A program made the position numbers and the translations under genes. Of a DNA stretch of 64,000 nucleotides, positions 51,261-59,986 are shown piece after piece (within the stretch, counting starts at the first letter, position 1; the number at the start of each line of letters is the position of its first letter). Location: NCBI GenBank assembly GCA_024398615.1, contig JAKSIU010000006.1, positions 28,756 to 92,755 on the forward strand, given 5' to 3'. The notes under the pieces are model-generated. The model worked only from the letters and a program-made list of their open reading frames with translations. It did not search any database and was not told the DNA's origin. Origin of the DNA: Bacteroidaceae bacterium (GTDB taxonomy: Bacteria; Bacteroidota; Bacteroidia; Bacteroidales; Bacteroidaceae).

Positions 51261-52394
51261 ATGGAGAGCATAATCATAACCGGAGGCGCAGGGTTCATTG
51301 GAAGCCATGTGGTGCGCCTGTTCGTGAACAAGTATCCTGAAACTCAGATAATTAATGTCGATAAGCTGACATACGCCGGCAATCTTGCAAATCTGAAGGA
51401 CATTGAGGACCGTCCCAACTATCTGTTCGTGAAGGCAGATATCTGTGATTTCGATGCCATGCTGGCTCTGATGCAGACTCACAAGGTTACCGGTATTGTC
51501 CATCTGGCAGCTGAAAGCCATGTGGACCGTTCCATCAAGGACCCGTTCACCTTTGCCCGTACCAATGTTCTTGGAACGCTGTCTCTGCTGCAGGCCGCAC
51601 GTCTCTACTGGGAGTCTCTTCCCGAAAAGTATGAAGGCAAGCGCTTCTACCACATTTCGACCGATGAGGTCTATGGCGCGCTTGAGATGACTGACCCCGA
51701 TGGCATTGAGCCTCCGTTCACAACCAGGGCATCGTCCGGCACACACCATCTGGCATACGGCAGCCGTTTCTTCACTGAAGATCTCAAGTACCAGCCGCAT
51801 TCACCGTACAGTGCCTCAAAGGCATCGAGCGACCATTTCGTGCGCGCCTTCCACGACACCTACGGAATGCCGGTAATCGTCACGAACTGCTCTAACAACT
51901 ACGGTCCTTATCAGTTCCCTGAAAAACTTATTCCGCTGTTTGTCAATAATATACGTCACCGCAAACCGCTTCCTGTCTATGGAAAGGGCGAGAATGTGCG
52001 TGACTGGCTGTATGTTGAAGACCACGCACGTGCCATTGACCTGATTTTCCATGAGGGCAAGGTGGCTGAAACCTATAACATAGGCGGTTTCAACGAATGG
52101 AAGAACATTGACATTATCCGTCTTCTCATAAAGACCGTTGACCGTCTTCTGGGCCGTCCTGAAGGTGCGGACCTTGATCTCATTACCTATGTCACCGACC
52201 GTGCCGGACATGACCTGCGCTATGCCATCGATTCCAGCAAACTGCAGCGTGAGCTGGGCTGGGAACCCAGTCTGCAGTTCGAAGAAGGCATAGAGAAGAC
52301 TGTCCGCTGGTATCTGGACAATCAGGAATGGCTTGACAATATTACCAGCGGCGAGTACGAGAAATATTACGAGTCAATGTATTCCGGCCGCTAA
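51261..52394 (+). CDS. rmlB: dTDP-glucose 4,6-dehydratase
   Basis: Converts dTDP-glucose to dTDP-4-keto-6-deoxyglucose for dTDP-rhamnose and related sugars. The 377-residue product is an extended SDR enzyme: TGGAGFIGSHVVRLF (NAD binding), FYHISTDEVYGAL (catalytic Thr-Asp-Glu), SPYSASKASSDHFVRAF (YxxxK), NCSNNYGPYQFPEKLIP and GHDLRYAID. The frame runs open to 51012 but homologues start MESIIITGG-like and the -7 box fits 51261. rmlA, rmlC and rmlD are not beside it. It stops at 52394 against the metH stop, leaving no gap. Confidence 0.95.
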   Translation: MESIIITGGAGFIGSHVVRLFVNKYPETQIINVDKLTYAGNLANLKDIEDRPNYLFVKADICDFDAMLALMQTHKVTGIVHLAAESHVDRSIKDPFTFARTNVLGTLSLLQAARLYWESLPEKYEGKRFYHISTDEVYGALEMTDPDGIEPPFTTRASSGTHHLAYGSRFFTEDLKYQPHSPYSASKASSDHFVRAFHDTYGMPVIVTNCSNNYGPYQFPEKLIPLFVNNIRHRKPLPVYGKGENVRDWLYVEDHARAIDLIFHEGKVAETYNIGGFNEWKNIDIIRLLIKTVDRLLGRPEGADLDLITYVTDRAGHDLRYAIDSSKLQRELGWEPSLQFEEGIEKTVRWYLDNQEWLDNITSGEYEKYYESMYSGR

Positions 52395-54728
52395 TCACGC
52401 AAGGCGCTGCATCAGGCGGGCTGTTTCCAGGGCGTCTTTCGCGTAATGGTCAGCTCCTATTGCTGCGGCTATTGATTCGGTCAGTACTGCTCCTCCGGCA
52501 ATGACGGGGCAGTTCACTCCGTTTTCGCGAAGGTATGCAATGGTCTGGCGCATGGACTCTACCGTGGTAGTCATGAGTGCACTCAGACCTATCGCTGCAG
52601 GATTTTCCCTCTTTGCCGCTTCAAGAACGGTCTCCTTGGCCACATCCTTACCCAAGTCGGTTACCTTGAAGCCGTGGCTCTGGACAACCACACCGACAAT
52701 GTTCTTGCCTATGTCATGCACATCGCCGCGGACTGTGGCCAGCAGCAGCGTGCCTTTGCCGGAACCTTTCTCCTGTTCTGACTGGCCGTATTGCTGTGAG
52801 AGCAGCTCGAATGCCTTTTTTGCGGCTTGGGCCGATCGGATAAGCTGAGGCATGAACAGGCGTCCGGCTGCAAAGTCATCGCCTACCTTGCCAAGGGCCG
52901 GAATAAGTACCTTGTCGACAATCCCGTCCCGTCCCGTGCTGGCAAGTTCCCGGGTCAGGTATTCTTCCAAACGGTCCTGTGTGCCGCTGATTATTGCATC
53001 AGCCAGAGTCTCAGATGCTGTCTCCGTATCGCTCTGGCTCATGAATGAGATGTAGCCGCGGCAGTCGTCATCGGCTCCGCCCAGCACCATTGCAGCCTTG
53101 AGCGTGGCCATGGTGTCGCGGTCAAGAGGGTTCATTATGGGGATGTCAAGTCCGGCTGCAATGGCCATGGCCAGGAAACTGCGGTTCAGAACCGGTCTTT
53201 CCGGCAGACCGAATGAAACGTTCGAGAGGCCGACTGTGGTCAGGAAACCGGCCTCGTGCAGACTGGAGAGCGTGTCAAGAGTGACCTTTCCGAATCTCCG
53301 GTCCGATGAAACCGCCATTACCAGTCCGTCAAACACAAGCCTGTGCGGGTCGATGCCCATGCTACCGGCACGCCGGATTATGCGCTGCGCAATCTCCATA
53401 CGTCCCTGAACGTTGTCCGGCACTCCTTTCTCGTCAAGCGGCAGGGATATGGCCGGCACCTGAAAACGGGCAATGACAGGCAGCATATCCTCCATTGACT
53501 TTTCACTGCCGTTTACCGAATTGACCATGGGTACACCATTGCATACCCGTATGGCTGCTGCTATGGCTTGGGCCGATGACGAATCGAGCTGAAGCGGAAG
53601 ATCACATACTTCCTGCACCTGCTGCACGGCCTGACAGAGCAGTGCCGTCTCATCACATGCGGGGATGCCGCAGTTCAGGTCAAGGAACTGTGCTCCCGCC
53701 TGTTTCTGGGCAATAGCTTCGGACTTGAGATAGTCGAAATTGCCGGAGGAAAGAGCCTCTTTCAGCTTTTTCTTGCCGGTGGGGTTGAGCCGTTCGCCAC
53801 AGACAATGCCTTTTTCCAGTTTTACCAGCCGTGTTGATGAACAGATATATGCTCCATCAATATGTGTCGGTGCCGGTGCCTGTGCATCTTTGTAAACGCT
53901 GATTGCCTTGATGCTGGACGGCGTGCTTCCGCAGCATCCTCCGACAATCGATGCTCCGGCTTCAATGAGCTGTCCGGCCACATCGGCAAACGCCTTGTCT
54001 GTGAAGTCGTATATGACACGTCCCTCCACCATTCGCGGCAGTCCCTTGTTGGGCATGGCCAGAACGGGCAGGGTGGTGAACGCCTTCATGCGGCGGACAA
54101 TATCGACAATGGTGTCAGGATGGGCTCCGCAGTTCACACCAAGCGCATCAACCCCAAGTGAAGACAGCGTCAGTGCCACGATTTCGGGCGAAGAACCGGT
54201 CAGTGTCCGGCCGTTCTCATCGAAGGTCATTGTGGCAAAGACCGGCTTGTCACAGACATCCTTTATGGCCAGGACGGCTGCACGTATTTCATAAAGGTCC
54301 GTGAAAGTTTCAAGCAGATAACCGTCAACCTTTTCGTTTGTGAAAAGGGCTACCTGGCGGTAGTTCGCGTATGCCTGGTCAAAGGTCTGGGTGCCCACCG
54401 GCTGCATCAGACGGCCGCTTGTGGAGACATCGAACATAAGTTTCATGTCCTTGACCTGGCAATCTTCAATCGCTTTCCTGGCATTGGAGATGGCGGCATC
54501 GGCCACCGTCTGCCATGACTGCTCATGACCTTCCCACTTGATGGGATTGAGTTCGAATGAATTGGCGGTAATGTATTGCGCACCTGCCTCAATGTATTCA
54601 CGGTGCATACGCTGTACCAGTTCCGGGTCGGAAAGGTTCAGCAGTGCCACGCAAGGGTCGCTGTCGGGGGCGAGCCAGTTCAGGTAGCTGCCCTGTGATC
54701 CGTCAAAAATCTGAATTTTCCCGTTCAT
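52395..54728 (-). CDS. metH: Cobalamin-dependent methionine synthase, short form without reactivation domain
   Basis: Transfers the methyl group of 5-methyltetrahydrofolate through cobalamin to homocysteine. The 777-residue product has a homocysteine-binding barrel (~1-290) with zinc ligands Cys200 (GVNCGAHPD), Cys265 and Cys266 (GGCCGSTP); a pterin-binding barrel (~305-560, GERLNPTGKKKLKEAL, FLDLNCGIP); a B12 cap (~570-650); and a Rossmann B12 domain with DVHDIGKN, where His671 ligands cobalt. It ends there: the ~330-residue AdoMet-binding reactivation domain of E. coli MetH (1227 aa) is absent, as in the Thermotoga enzyme. metF ends in a 4-nt overlap with its start. Confidence 0.93.
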   Translation of the reverse strand: MNGKIQIFDGSQGSYLNWLAPDSDPCVALLNLSDPELVQRMHREYIEAGAQYITANSFELNPIKWEGHEQSWQTVADAAISNARKAIEDCQVKDMKLMFDVSTSGRLMQPVGTQTFDQAYANYRQVALFTNEKVDGYLLETFTDLYEIRAAVLAIKDVCDKPVFATMTFDENGRTLTGSSPEIVALTLSSLGVDALGVNCGAHPDTIVDIVRRMKAFTTLPVLAMPNKGLPRMVEGRVIYDFTDKAFADVAGQLIEAGASIVGGCCGSTPSSIKAISVYKDAQAPAPTHIDGAYICSSTRLVKLEKGIVCGERLNPTGKKKLKEALSSGNFDYLKSEAIAQKQAGAQFLDLNCGIPACDETALLCQAVQQVQEVCDLPLQLDSSSAQAIAAAIRVCNGVPMVNSVNGSEKSMEDMLPVIARFQVPAISLPLDEKGVPDNVQGRMEIAQRIIRRAGSMGIDPHRLVFDGLVMAVSSDRRFGKVTLDTLSSLHEAGFLTTVGLSNVSFGLPERPVLNRSFLAMAIAAGLDIPIMNPLDRDTMATLKAAMVLGGADDDCRGYISFMSQSDTETASETLADAIISGTQDRLEEYLTRELASTGRDGIVDKVLIPALGKVGDDFAAGRLFMPQLIRSAQAAKKAFELLSQQYGQSEQEKGSGKGTLLLATVRGDVHDIGKNIVGVVVQSHGFKVTDLGKDVAKETVLEAAKRENPAAIGLSALMTTTVESMRQTIAYLRENGVNCPVIAGGAVLTESIAAAIGADHYAKDALETARLMQRLA

Positions 54729-55609
54729 TCGAAAAACTTGTCGGCTACGTAGCTGATATTGTCCATCAGTCTTGCTATGAAACCGCTCTTGTTCATCGAG
54801 TAGATGTGAATTCCGTCAACATCATTGGCAATCAGGTCAAGAATCTGATAGCTGGTGAATATGAGACCAATCTCCTCAATGGCGGCCTTATCGTCCTTGT
54901 ATCTGTCAAAATAGTTTCTGAGCTTGAGAGGAACGTTGCAGCCGGTCACCTGAATCATGCGGTCCAGCTGTGAATAGTTTGTCACAGGCATGATGCCCGG
55001 GATGATGGGTACCGTGACACCGGCCTTGCGGGCCTTGAGCAGGAAATGGTAGAATACCTCGTTGTCAAAGAACAGCTGGCTGTTGAAGAACTGCATTCCG
55101 GCATCCTGCTTCATCTTCATGTACTCGATGTCACGGCTCATGTTGTCGGCCTCAGGATGCTTCTCGGGATAGCAGGCACCAGCCATACAGAAATCTCCGT
55201 TGAACTTCCAGCTTATGTAGCGGGCCAGATCTGATGCGTGTCTGAAATCGGACAGTACGGGAACCGATGTGTCCTTGGGCATGTCACCGCGCAGTGTCAG
55301 CAGGTTCTCGACTCTGGCTTCCTTAAGCTCGGTGCAGACATTGTCAATGATGCCAGTGGTCGATGCCACGCATGTGAGATGTGCCAGCGGTTCGGCGCTG
55401 GTGTTCTCCTTGATGTGTTTGGCTATCTTGGCCGTGTTGGTGAGCGTGTTGCCCAGCGCTCCGTAGGTGACACTTATGAAATCCGGCCTGTACGAATCAA
55501 GACGGGTTATCGTATCTTCAATAAGCGTGAATGTGTCTTCCTCTCTCTTCGGAGGGAAAATCTCAAATGAAAGTGTCTTCTTTCTGGCAAAAATGTCACA
55601 AATCTTCAT
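54725..55609 (-). CDS. metF: Methylenetetrahydrofolate reductase
   Basis: Flavoprotein reducing 5,10-methylene- to 5-methyltetrahydrofolate, the methyl donor of MetH. The 294-residue product has SFEIFPPKREEDTF with the catalytic Glu, DFISVTYGALGNT, LTLRGDMPKD, DFCMAGACYPEKHPEA, and the FAD/folate segment QFFNSQLFFDNEVFYHFLLKA. The start at 55609 matches the family; an ATG at 55660 is in frame but lies beyond the -7 box (55650-55657). Operon metF-metH, coupled by an ATGA overlap. Confidence 0.95.
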   Translation of the reverse strand: MKICDIFARKKTLSFEIFPPKREEDTFTLIEDTITRLDSYRPDFISVTYGALGNTLTNTAKIAKHIKENTSAEPLAHLTCVASTTGIIDNVCTELKEARVENLLTLRGDMPKDTSVPVLSDFRHASDLARYISWKFNGDFCMAGACYPEKHPEADNMSRDIEYMKMKQDAGMQFFNSQLFFDNEVFYHFLLKARKAGVTVPIIPGIMPVTNYSQLDRMIQVTGCNVPLKLRNYFDRYKDDKAAIEEIGLIFTSYQILDLIANDVDGIHIYSMNKSGFIARLMDNISYVADKFFE

Positions 55610-55649
55610 AGTCGTGCCTTTTAGATGCGGGTATTGTCGCAAAACTCCG

Positions 55650-55657
55650 CAAAGGTA
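55650..55657 (-). promoter_or_regulatory. -7 element for metF-metH
   Basis: CAAAGGTA on plus reads TACCTTTG on minus, 40 nt upstream of metF and just past the M64 peptidase stop. No B12 or SAM riboswitch fold was recognised in the leader, which is too short for one. Confidence 0.55.
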
Positions 55658-55678
55658 CAACTTTTTCCTTACGGGACG

Positions 55679-56995
55679 TCACTTTCCGCAATAGAAGTCT
55701 ATCATGCGCGAAATGGCCCGCTGGCAGACGGGACAGAAATTCGAGGCGGTATTGTTCTTCATGCGGCATTCGAAGTATGGACGATACACTCCGTAGGTCT
55801 GGTAGCCGGCTCCCTCGAACAGACCTACTGCATTCATATATGAACTGTCATTTGGGGTGGGGGTGACGGTCTCCGGAGCAATCATGTCCTTCCATTTTGA
55901 TTCGAACTCGGTCATGTTGGTGATGTTGGGTTCCCATGGCTCAATTCCATTGGGGTAGTAGTCGTTGGAATATGCCACTTCAGAATCGTAGTATTCATCG
56001 GCCAGACCGGCAAAACTGTGGCCGAACTCGTGGATGAACACCTCGTGGCTGAGTCTGTGGTCCGATGTGCCCATAGCGTATGAGTTGTAGAATCCGCCTC
56101 CGCCGTATTTGGTGTCGTTGGCAATGACGAACAGGGCATCGAACGGTGCGCTTGCCACGGCGCGTGCCAGGGCGGTGTGGTCCTGAATGGTCAGATATCT
56201 GTCAATGTAGAAAGTGTAGAAACCGGATTGGCAGAGGGTGTTGCGCCAGATGTCATGGTGCGGAATGTCAACTCCGCTTTCCTGTGACGGGCTTACGGTC
56301 ATCCATATGTTGAAATCCTCTCTGCGGTCACAATACGGTTTATATTGAAAGAGGTATTCGGTGAACTGACGTGCCTTTTCCCGGAACAGGTCCATCTCTT
56401 CGGCCGAATATCCCTCTGGCACGAACAGCAGATCCACCTTGTCCTTCATGGGACCGTTTTCCTGAATGGCTTCCGGCATGATGAGAGGAGTGCGGGCAAT
56501 GAGCTTGTCTTCGGGATTGACATCGAACTCCAGCAGAGTCTCGAAAACCTTGGTCCTGCTGTTCCGGCCTTCGATGGAAAGATGGATGCTGTCTTTCGGG
56601 AAGGGCATCCATACGGTCTGTGTCATGGCCATATCGACCTTGTTGGCCTGTTCGGTGCTGCGCCATTCCGGGAACAGCGGGCTGAGTCCTCGGCTGAATA
56701 TGAGCTGCCCGTCAGGGGTGAAGGCACGGTAGCGGTATTCTCCATAGTCGAACGGGTCAATGAGATTGCCCTTTGGACCGGCCCAGACCGATTCGCATGC
56801 CAGTCCTGAAAGATAGATGTGCTGGGTCTCTGCATTGCCTGCCATCACCAGATCCATGCGAAGGCGCTCGGATGTGAAGAATGTGTCATAATCCGGATCC
56901 GGCAGTACCGATCCTGTTATGCCTCCTGACCTCGTGTCTTTGTTCCCGCATGCGGCAAAAAGCATTGCCGTCAGAATGATGATAGCCTTCTTCAT
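55679..56995 (-). CDS. M64 family metallopeptidase, lipoprotein
   Basis: A 438-residue exported peptidase of the IgA-peptidase (M64) family. Lipobox FAAC (Cys16). A beta-rich N-terminal domain (~40-180) precedes the catalytic domain, which has VDLLFVPEGYSAEEMDLF and the metzincin-like zinc site HEFGHSFAGLADEY at 322-335 (His322, Glu323, His326 and third ligand Asp333 by analogy). The cysteine pair NFCPVCQRAI lies near the C-terminus. Substrate unknown; immunoglobulin cleavage is known for one family member only. It follows the zinc metallopeptidase gene by 27 nt. Confidence 0.9.
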   Translation of the reverse strand: MKKAIIILTAMLFAACGNKDTRSGGITGSVLPDPDYDTFFTSERLRMDLVMAGNAETQHIYLSGLACESVWAGPKGNLIDPFDYGEYRYRAFTPDGQLIFSRGLSPLFPEWRSTEQANKVDMAMTQTVWMPFPKDSIHLSIEGRNSRTKVFETLLEFDVNPEDKLIARTPLIMPEAIQENGPMKDKVDLLFVPEGYSAEEMDLFREKARQFTEYLFQYKPYCDRREDFNIWMTVSPSQESGVDIPHHDIWRNTLCQSGFYTFYIDRYLTIQDHTALARAVASAPFDALFVIANDTKYGGGGFYNSYAMGTSDHRLSHEVFIHEFGHSFAGLADEYYDSEVAYSNDYYPNGIEPWEPNITNMTEFESKWKDMIAPETVTPTPNDSSYMNAVGLFEGAGYQTYGVYRPYFECRMKNNTASNFCPVCQRAISRMIDFYCGK

Positions 56996-57022
56996 GGTTC
57001 TGTGGCTGGTGTGATGTGAATG

Positions 57023-57883
57023 TTAAAGTGCTCTGTAGTCGGGTGAGAATGTGTCGCCCTGGTTCAAGTTACCGGTCGAGAAGCCTCTCTTGAGCCATTT
57101 TGACCTCTGGGCCGATGTGCCGTGGTTGAATGTCTCGGGCAGAGCGCGTCCGTTTGCCCTCTTCTGCAGGTAGTCGTCGCCTATGCGTGCTGCAATGGCA
57201 AGTCCTTCGTCAAGGTCACCCGGCTCAAGAGAACCGAACATCTGATTGTCGTGGTATGCCCATATTCCGGCATAGAAATCGGCCTGAAGCTCAAGGCGCA
57301 CGCTTATCTGGTTGCTCTCCACCTGTGACACACGGCTCATCTGGTTGTGGGCCTGCGACAGGGTTCCCAACAGGTTCTGGACGTGATGTCCCACCTCATG
57401 TGCAATCACGTATGCATATGCAAAGTCTCCATCGGCCCCGAACTGGCGCTTCATTGTCGAGAAGAATGAAAGGTCCAGATAGACACTGCGGTCGGCGCTG
57501 CAGTAGAACGGACCGCTGTCCGATGTGGCACCACCGCAGCCGGACTGTACCGCATTGGAGAAAAGCACCAGTGTAGGCGGTTCGTAGCGGCGTCCCATCT
57601 GACGGAAAATCTCTGTCCAGACATCTTCCGTACCTGCCATGATCTGCTTTGCGAATGTGGCCAGTTCCTGTTCTTCGGGACTGAACTCGGTCTGGGTCTG
57701 TTCTTCAACCATGCCCATACCGTTACCCATCATCTCAATGACATCGGTCGGATTTCCGCCGAAAAGCAATGTCAGCAAACCAATGATGACTGCTCCGCCA
57801 AGTCCAATCCCTCCGGCAGTCCGGTACGTCTTACCGCGTCTGTCATCGACGTTCGTGCTCTCTCTTCTTCCGTCAAGTTTCAT
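57023..57883 (-). CDS. Neutral zinc metallopeptidase (YpfJ family)
   Basis: A 286-residue membrane-anchored protein of the YpfJ/zinc_peptidase family. One N-terminal helix (~24-42, GGIGLGGAVIIGLLTLLF) and a zinc-peptidase domain with HEVGHHVQN (His162, Glu163, His166) and the family motif GGATSDSGPFYCSADRSVYLDLSFF. The C-terminal GTSAQRSKWLKRGFSTGN is typical. Physiological substrate unknown. It has a -7 box at 57917-57924 and probably shares an operon with the M64 gene. Confidence 0.92.
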   Translation of the reverse strand: MKLDGRRESTNVDDRRGKTYRTAGGIGLGGAVIIGLLTLLFGGNPTDVIEMMGNGMGMVEEQTQTEFSPEEQELATFAKQIMAGTEDVWTEIFRQMGRRYEPPTLVLFSNAVQSGCGGATSDSGPFYCSADRSVYLDLSFFSTMKRQFGADGDFAYAYVIAHEVGHHVQNLLGTLSQAHNQMSRVSQVESNQISVRLELQADFYAGIWAYHDNQMFGSLEPGDLDEGLAIAARIGDDYLQKRANGRALPETFNHGTSAQRSKWLKRGFSTGNLNQGDTFSPDYRAL

Positions 57884-57916
57884 ATAACTCTGATTTTATT
57901 TGGATTCATTTATCTG

Positions 57917-57924
57917 CAAAATTA
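57917..57924 (-). promoter_or_regulatory. -7 element for the zinc metallopeptidase gene
   Basis: CAAAATTA on plus is TAATTTTG on minus, 34 nt from the start at 57883. Confidence 0.5.
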
Positions 57925-58009
57925 CACAATTATTTAACTTTTAATTTCATTCATGGCGTTGTAAAACATATAATTGACCTCTTTTATAAAATAATTTGAA
58001 ACAAATGCT

Positions 58010-58017
58010 TAATTTTG
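58010..58017 (+). promoter_or_regulatory. -7 element for the xylanase gene
   Basis: TAATTTTG fits TAnnTTTG, giving a leader of about 50 nt before the ATG at 58076. No -33 element at the expected spacing, which could mean activator dependence. Confidence 0.5.
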
Positions 58018-58075
58018 GGCCGGAAAAGACTTGTAATCACCAAATCATTAATATCAACTTAAGATTTTTTCAAAA

Positions 58076-59488
58076 ATGAAGAAGCTTTTATCAGTCGCTC
58101 TCATTGCATCTGCTGTGCTTATGAGCGCGTGTGGCCCCAAGGACCCAGGTCTGAAGGATGCCTACAAGAACTATTTCAAGATTGGTGTAGCCGTTACCCC
58201 GCGTAACGTCACCGATTCACTTCAGGCCTCAATCATCCTCAAGGAGTTCAACAGCATCACTGCTGAGAACTGCATGAAGCCGGGCGAAATTCATCCGCAG
58301 CCGGGTGTATGGCGTCTTGAGCAGGCCGATGCCATTGCAGATTTCTGCCGTGCCAACGGTATCAAGATGCGTGGTCACTGCCTTGTATGGCACAGCCAGT
58401 TCGCAGATTGGATGTTCAACAAGTATGATGAGAACGGTAACCAGGTCGTTGAACGCGACGAGAACGGTGACACCATTTGGGTAGAGCAGCCCGCACGTGG
58501 CGGTTTCGGCGGTTTCGGTGGCTTTGGCGGTTTCGGTCAGATGCCTCAGGGCCAGCGTCCTCAGGGCCAGCCCGGTCAGCAGGGTCAGCGTCCCCAGCGT
58601 CCCCAGGGTCAGGCTCCTCAGGGCCAGCCAGGTCAGATGCCTCAGGGAGGTTTCCCCGGTTTTGGCGGTCAGATGCCTCAGGGCGGATTCCCGGGCTTCG
58701 GCGGCGGTCAGGCTCCTCAGGGTCAGGCTCCTCAGGTAACCAAGGTTCCCAAGTATGCCAAGGCAACCAAGGAAGATTTCTACGATTCACTTCAGGCTCA
58801 CATCAATTTCGTAATCAACCGTTACAAGGATGTCGTTTACTGCTGGGATGTTGTAAACGAAGCTATGAGCGACGCCAACGATCCTGACTGCGAATATGAG
58901 AAGTCATTCCGTCAGTCACGTGCATATCAGCTCTGCGGCGACGAATTCATTCTGAAGGCTTTCCAGTTCGCTCATGAAGCAGATCCTACTGCAACTCTGT
59001 TCTACAATGACTACAGCGCATGGACACCTGCAAAGAGAACCTATATCTACAACATGGTCAAGAAACTGCAGTCAGAGGGTGCTCCTATCACCGGTATCGG
59101 CATGCAGGGTCACTATAACATCTACGACAACCCGAACATCGAAGATTTCGAAAAGGCTATCCAGATGTATCTTGAACTGGTTGACGATATCCAGATCACT
59201 GAATTTGACGTACGTATCAACCACGAAGCAGGTGGCGGACTGTCATTCAGCCGTGGCGAAGGTCAGGTCCTGTCAGACTCTATCGCAGAGATGCAGAAGC
59301 AGAAGTATGCTGAGCTGTTCGAGGTTATCCGCAAGTACAAGAAGAACTTCTCATGCGTAACCTTCTGGAACCTTGGCGACCGCGATTCATGGCTCGGTGC
59401 CAACAACTTCCCGCTGCTGTTCGACGGTGACTACCAGCGCAAGCCCGTTTACTACACAGTACGTGACTGGAAGAAGAACAAGAAGTAA
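58076..59488 (+). CDS. GH10 endo-1,4-beta-xylanase lipoprotein with a disordered insert
   Basis: A 470-residue surface-type lipoprotein (lipobox MSAC, Cys19) that hydrolyses xylan backbone bonds. GH10 blocks: VTPRNVTDSLQASIILKEFN, ITAENCMKPGEIHP, GIKMRGHCLVWHSQFADWMF, then WDVVNEAMSD with acid/base Glu262, and ITEFDVRIN with nucleophile Glu376, ending in VTFWNLGDRDSWL. Between the beta-3 block and the next helix (residues 142-220) lies a low-complexity insert of GFGG and PQGQ repeats. In Prevotella and Bacteroides GH10 enzymes this same barrel position often carries inserted carbohydrate-binding modules. No SusC/D pair lies nearby. Catalytic residues are intact, so activity is likely. Confidence 0.93.
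   Translation: MKKLLSVALIASAVLMSACGPKDPGLKDAYKNYFKIGVAVTPRNVTDSLQASIILKEFNSITAENCMKPGEIHPQPGVWRLEQADAIADFCRANGIKMRGHCLVWHSQFADWMFNKYDENGNQVVERDENGDTIWVEQPARGGFGGFGGFGGFGQMPQGQRPQGQPGQQGQRPQRPQGQAPQGQPGQMPQGGFPGFGGQMPQGGFPGFGGGQAPQGQAPQVTKVPKYAKATKEDFYDSLQAHINFVINRYKDVVYCWDVVNEAMSDANDPDCEYEKSFRQSRAYQLCGDEFILKAFQFAHEADPTATLFYNDYSAWTPAKRTYIYNMVKKLQSEGAPITGIGMQGHYNIYDNPNIEDFEKAIQMYLELVDDIQITEFDVRINHEAGGGLSFSRGEGQVLSDSIAEMQKQKYAELFEVIRKYKKNFSCVTFWNLGDRDSWLGANNFPLLFDGDYQRKPVYYTVRDWKKNKK
58499..58735 (+). repeat. In-gene Gly/Pro/Gln low-complexity repeat
   Basis: 237 nt encoding residues 142-220 of the xylanase: four GFGG units, then many PQGQ, QRPQGQ and GGFPGF units. At DNA level CTCAGGGYCAG-like units recur, so slipped-strand length change is likely. 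The insert holds no Cys, no acidic and few basic residues and must be disordered. Confidence 0.9.
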
Positions 59489-59510
59489 TTCAATCTTCTA
59501 TAAATTATGG

Positions 59511-59546
59511 AAGCCGGCTGGAAGTTGATTTCAGCCGGCTTTCTTA
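59511..59546 (+). terminator. Intrinsic terminator after the xylanase gene
   Basis: AAGCCGGCTG at 59511-59520 pairs with CAGCCGGCTT at 59532-59541 around an 11-nt loop, followed by TCTTATT. It lies 22 nt after the stop. Confidence 0.75.
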
Positions 59547-59613
59547 TTGTATTCAATCGTTTCGGCTCAGTGGAAATTTAGTGGGGATTGCTGATATCAT
59601 TTTTGAGTACAGG

Positions 59614-59815
59614 TTTTGCATGATGGATGGTGGGGTGTGCGGACTGCCGCTCCATGGCCTGCTCCTGCGGCTTTCCAGGCTGAAACGCGGAACTTGCGGC
59701 TCCGCCGCTTCAAACAGCCGCGTTTCTTCACGCCTGGAAAGCCTTGGCGCTTGGCGGCCATTACACGGAAAGTCCGCACACCCCACCATCCATCATGCAA
59801 AAATGTCGCGGGTAC
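59614..59815 (+). repeat. Long palindromic intergenic element, copy C
   Basis: Third and cleanest copy. The terminal arms are perfectly complementary over 32 bp (59614-59645 and 59771-59802), starting TTTTGCATGATGG. The inner arms AGGCTTTCCAGGC/GCCTGGAAAGCCT-like and GAAACGCGG/CCGCGTTTC also pair. The 18-mer after the right arm is CAAAAATGTCGCGGGTAC (59798-59815). It occupies the middle of the 498-nt gap 59489-59986; the rest of the gap holds the xylanase terminator, a 14-mer shared with copy B's flank (59564-59577), and an 8-bp hairpin at 59865-59893. Confidence 0.87.
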
Positions 59816-59986
59816 GAAGTATGGTAACTATTTTGGCCCTCAGACCGCACCCACTTATAAGACGAGATGACAAAAACCCACATTCTGTCATCTTGACAAT
59901 GCGGATACCTGATTTTGAACGCTGAAGGTGAAGACAGTGAGAGGACTGGCAGTTGTCGACGATAATTGTCGGGTGAGCCAAGGCTT

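Noticed and set aside
58477-58887. Ser/Arg/Gly-rich ORFs in other frames of the xylanase repeat
   Set aside because: They exist only because the Gly/Pro/Gln repeat has no stops in shifted frames.
59865-59893. 8-bp hairpin AGATGACA/TGTCATCT as a terminator
   Set aside because: No T-run follows on either strand and it is far from both gene ends; it may be repeat debris but cannot be assigned.
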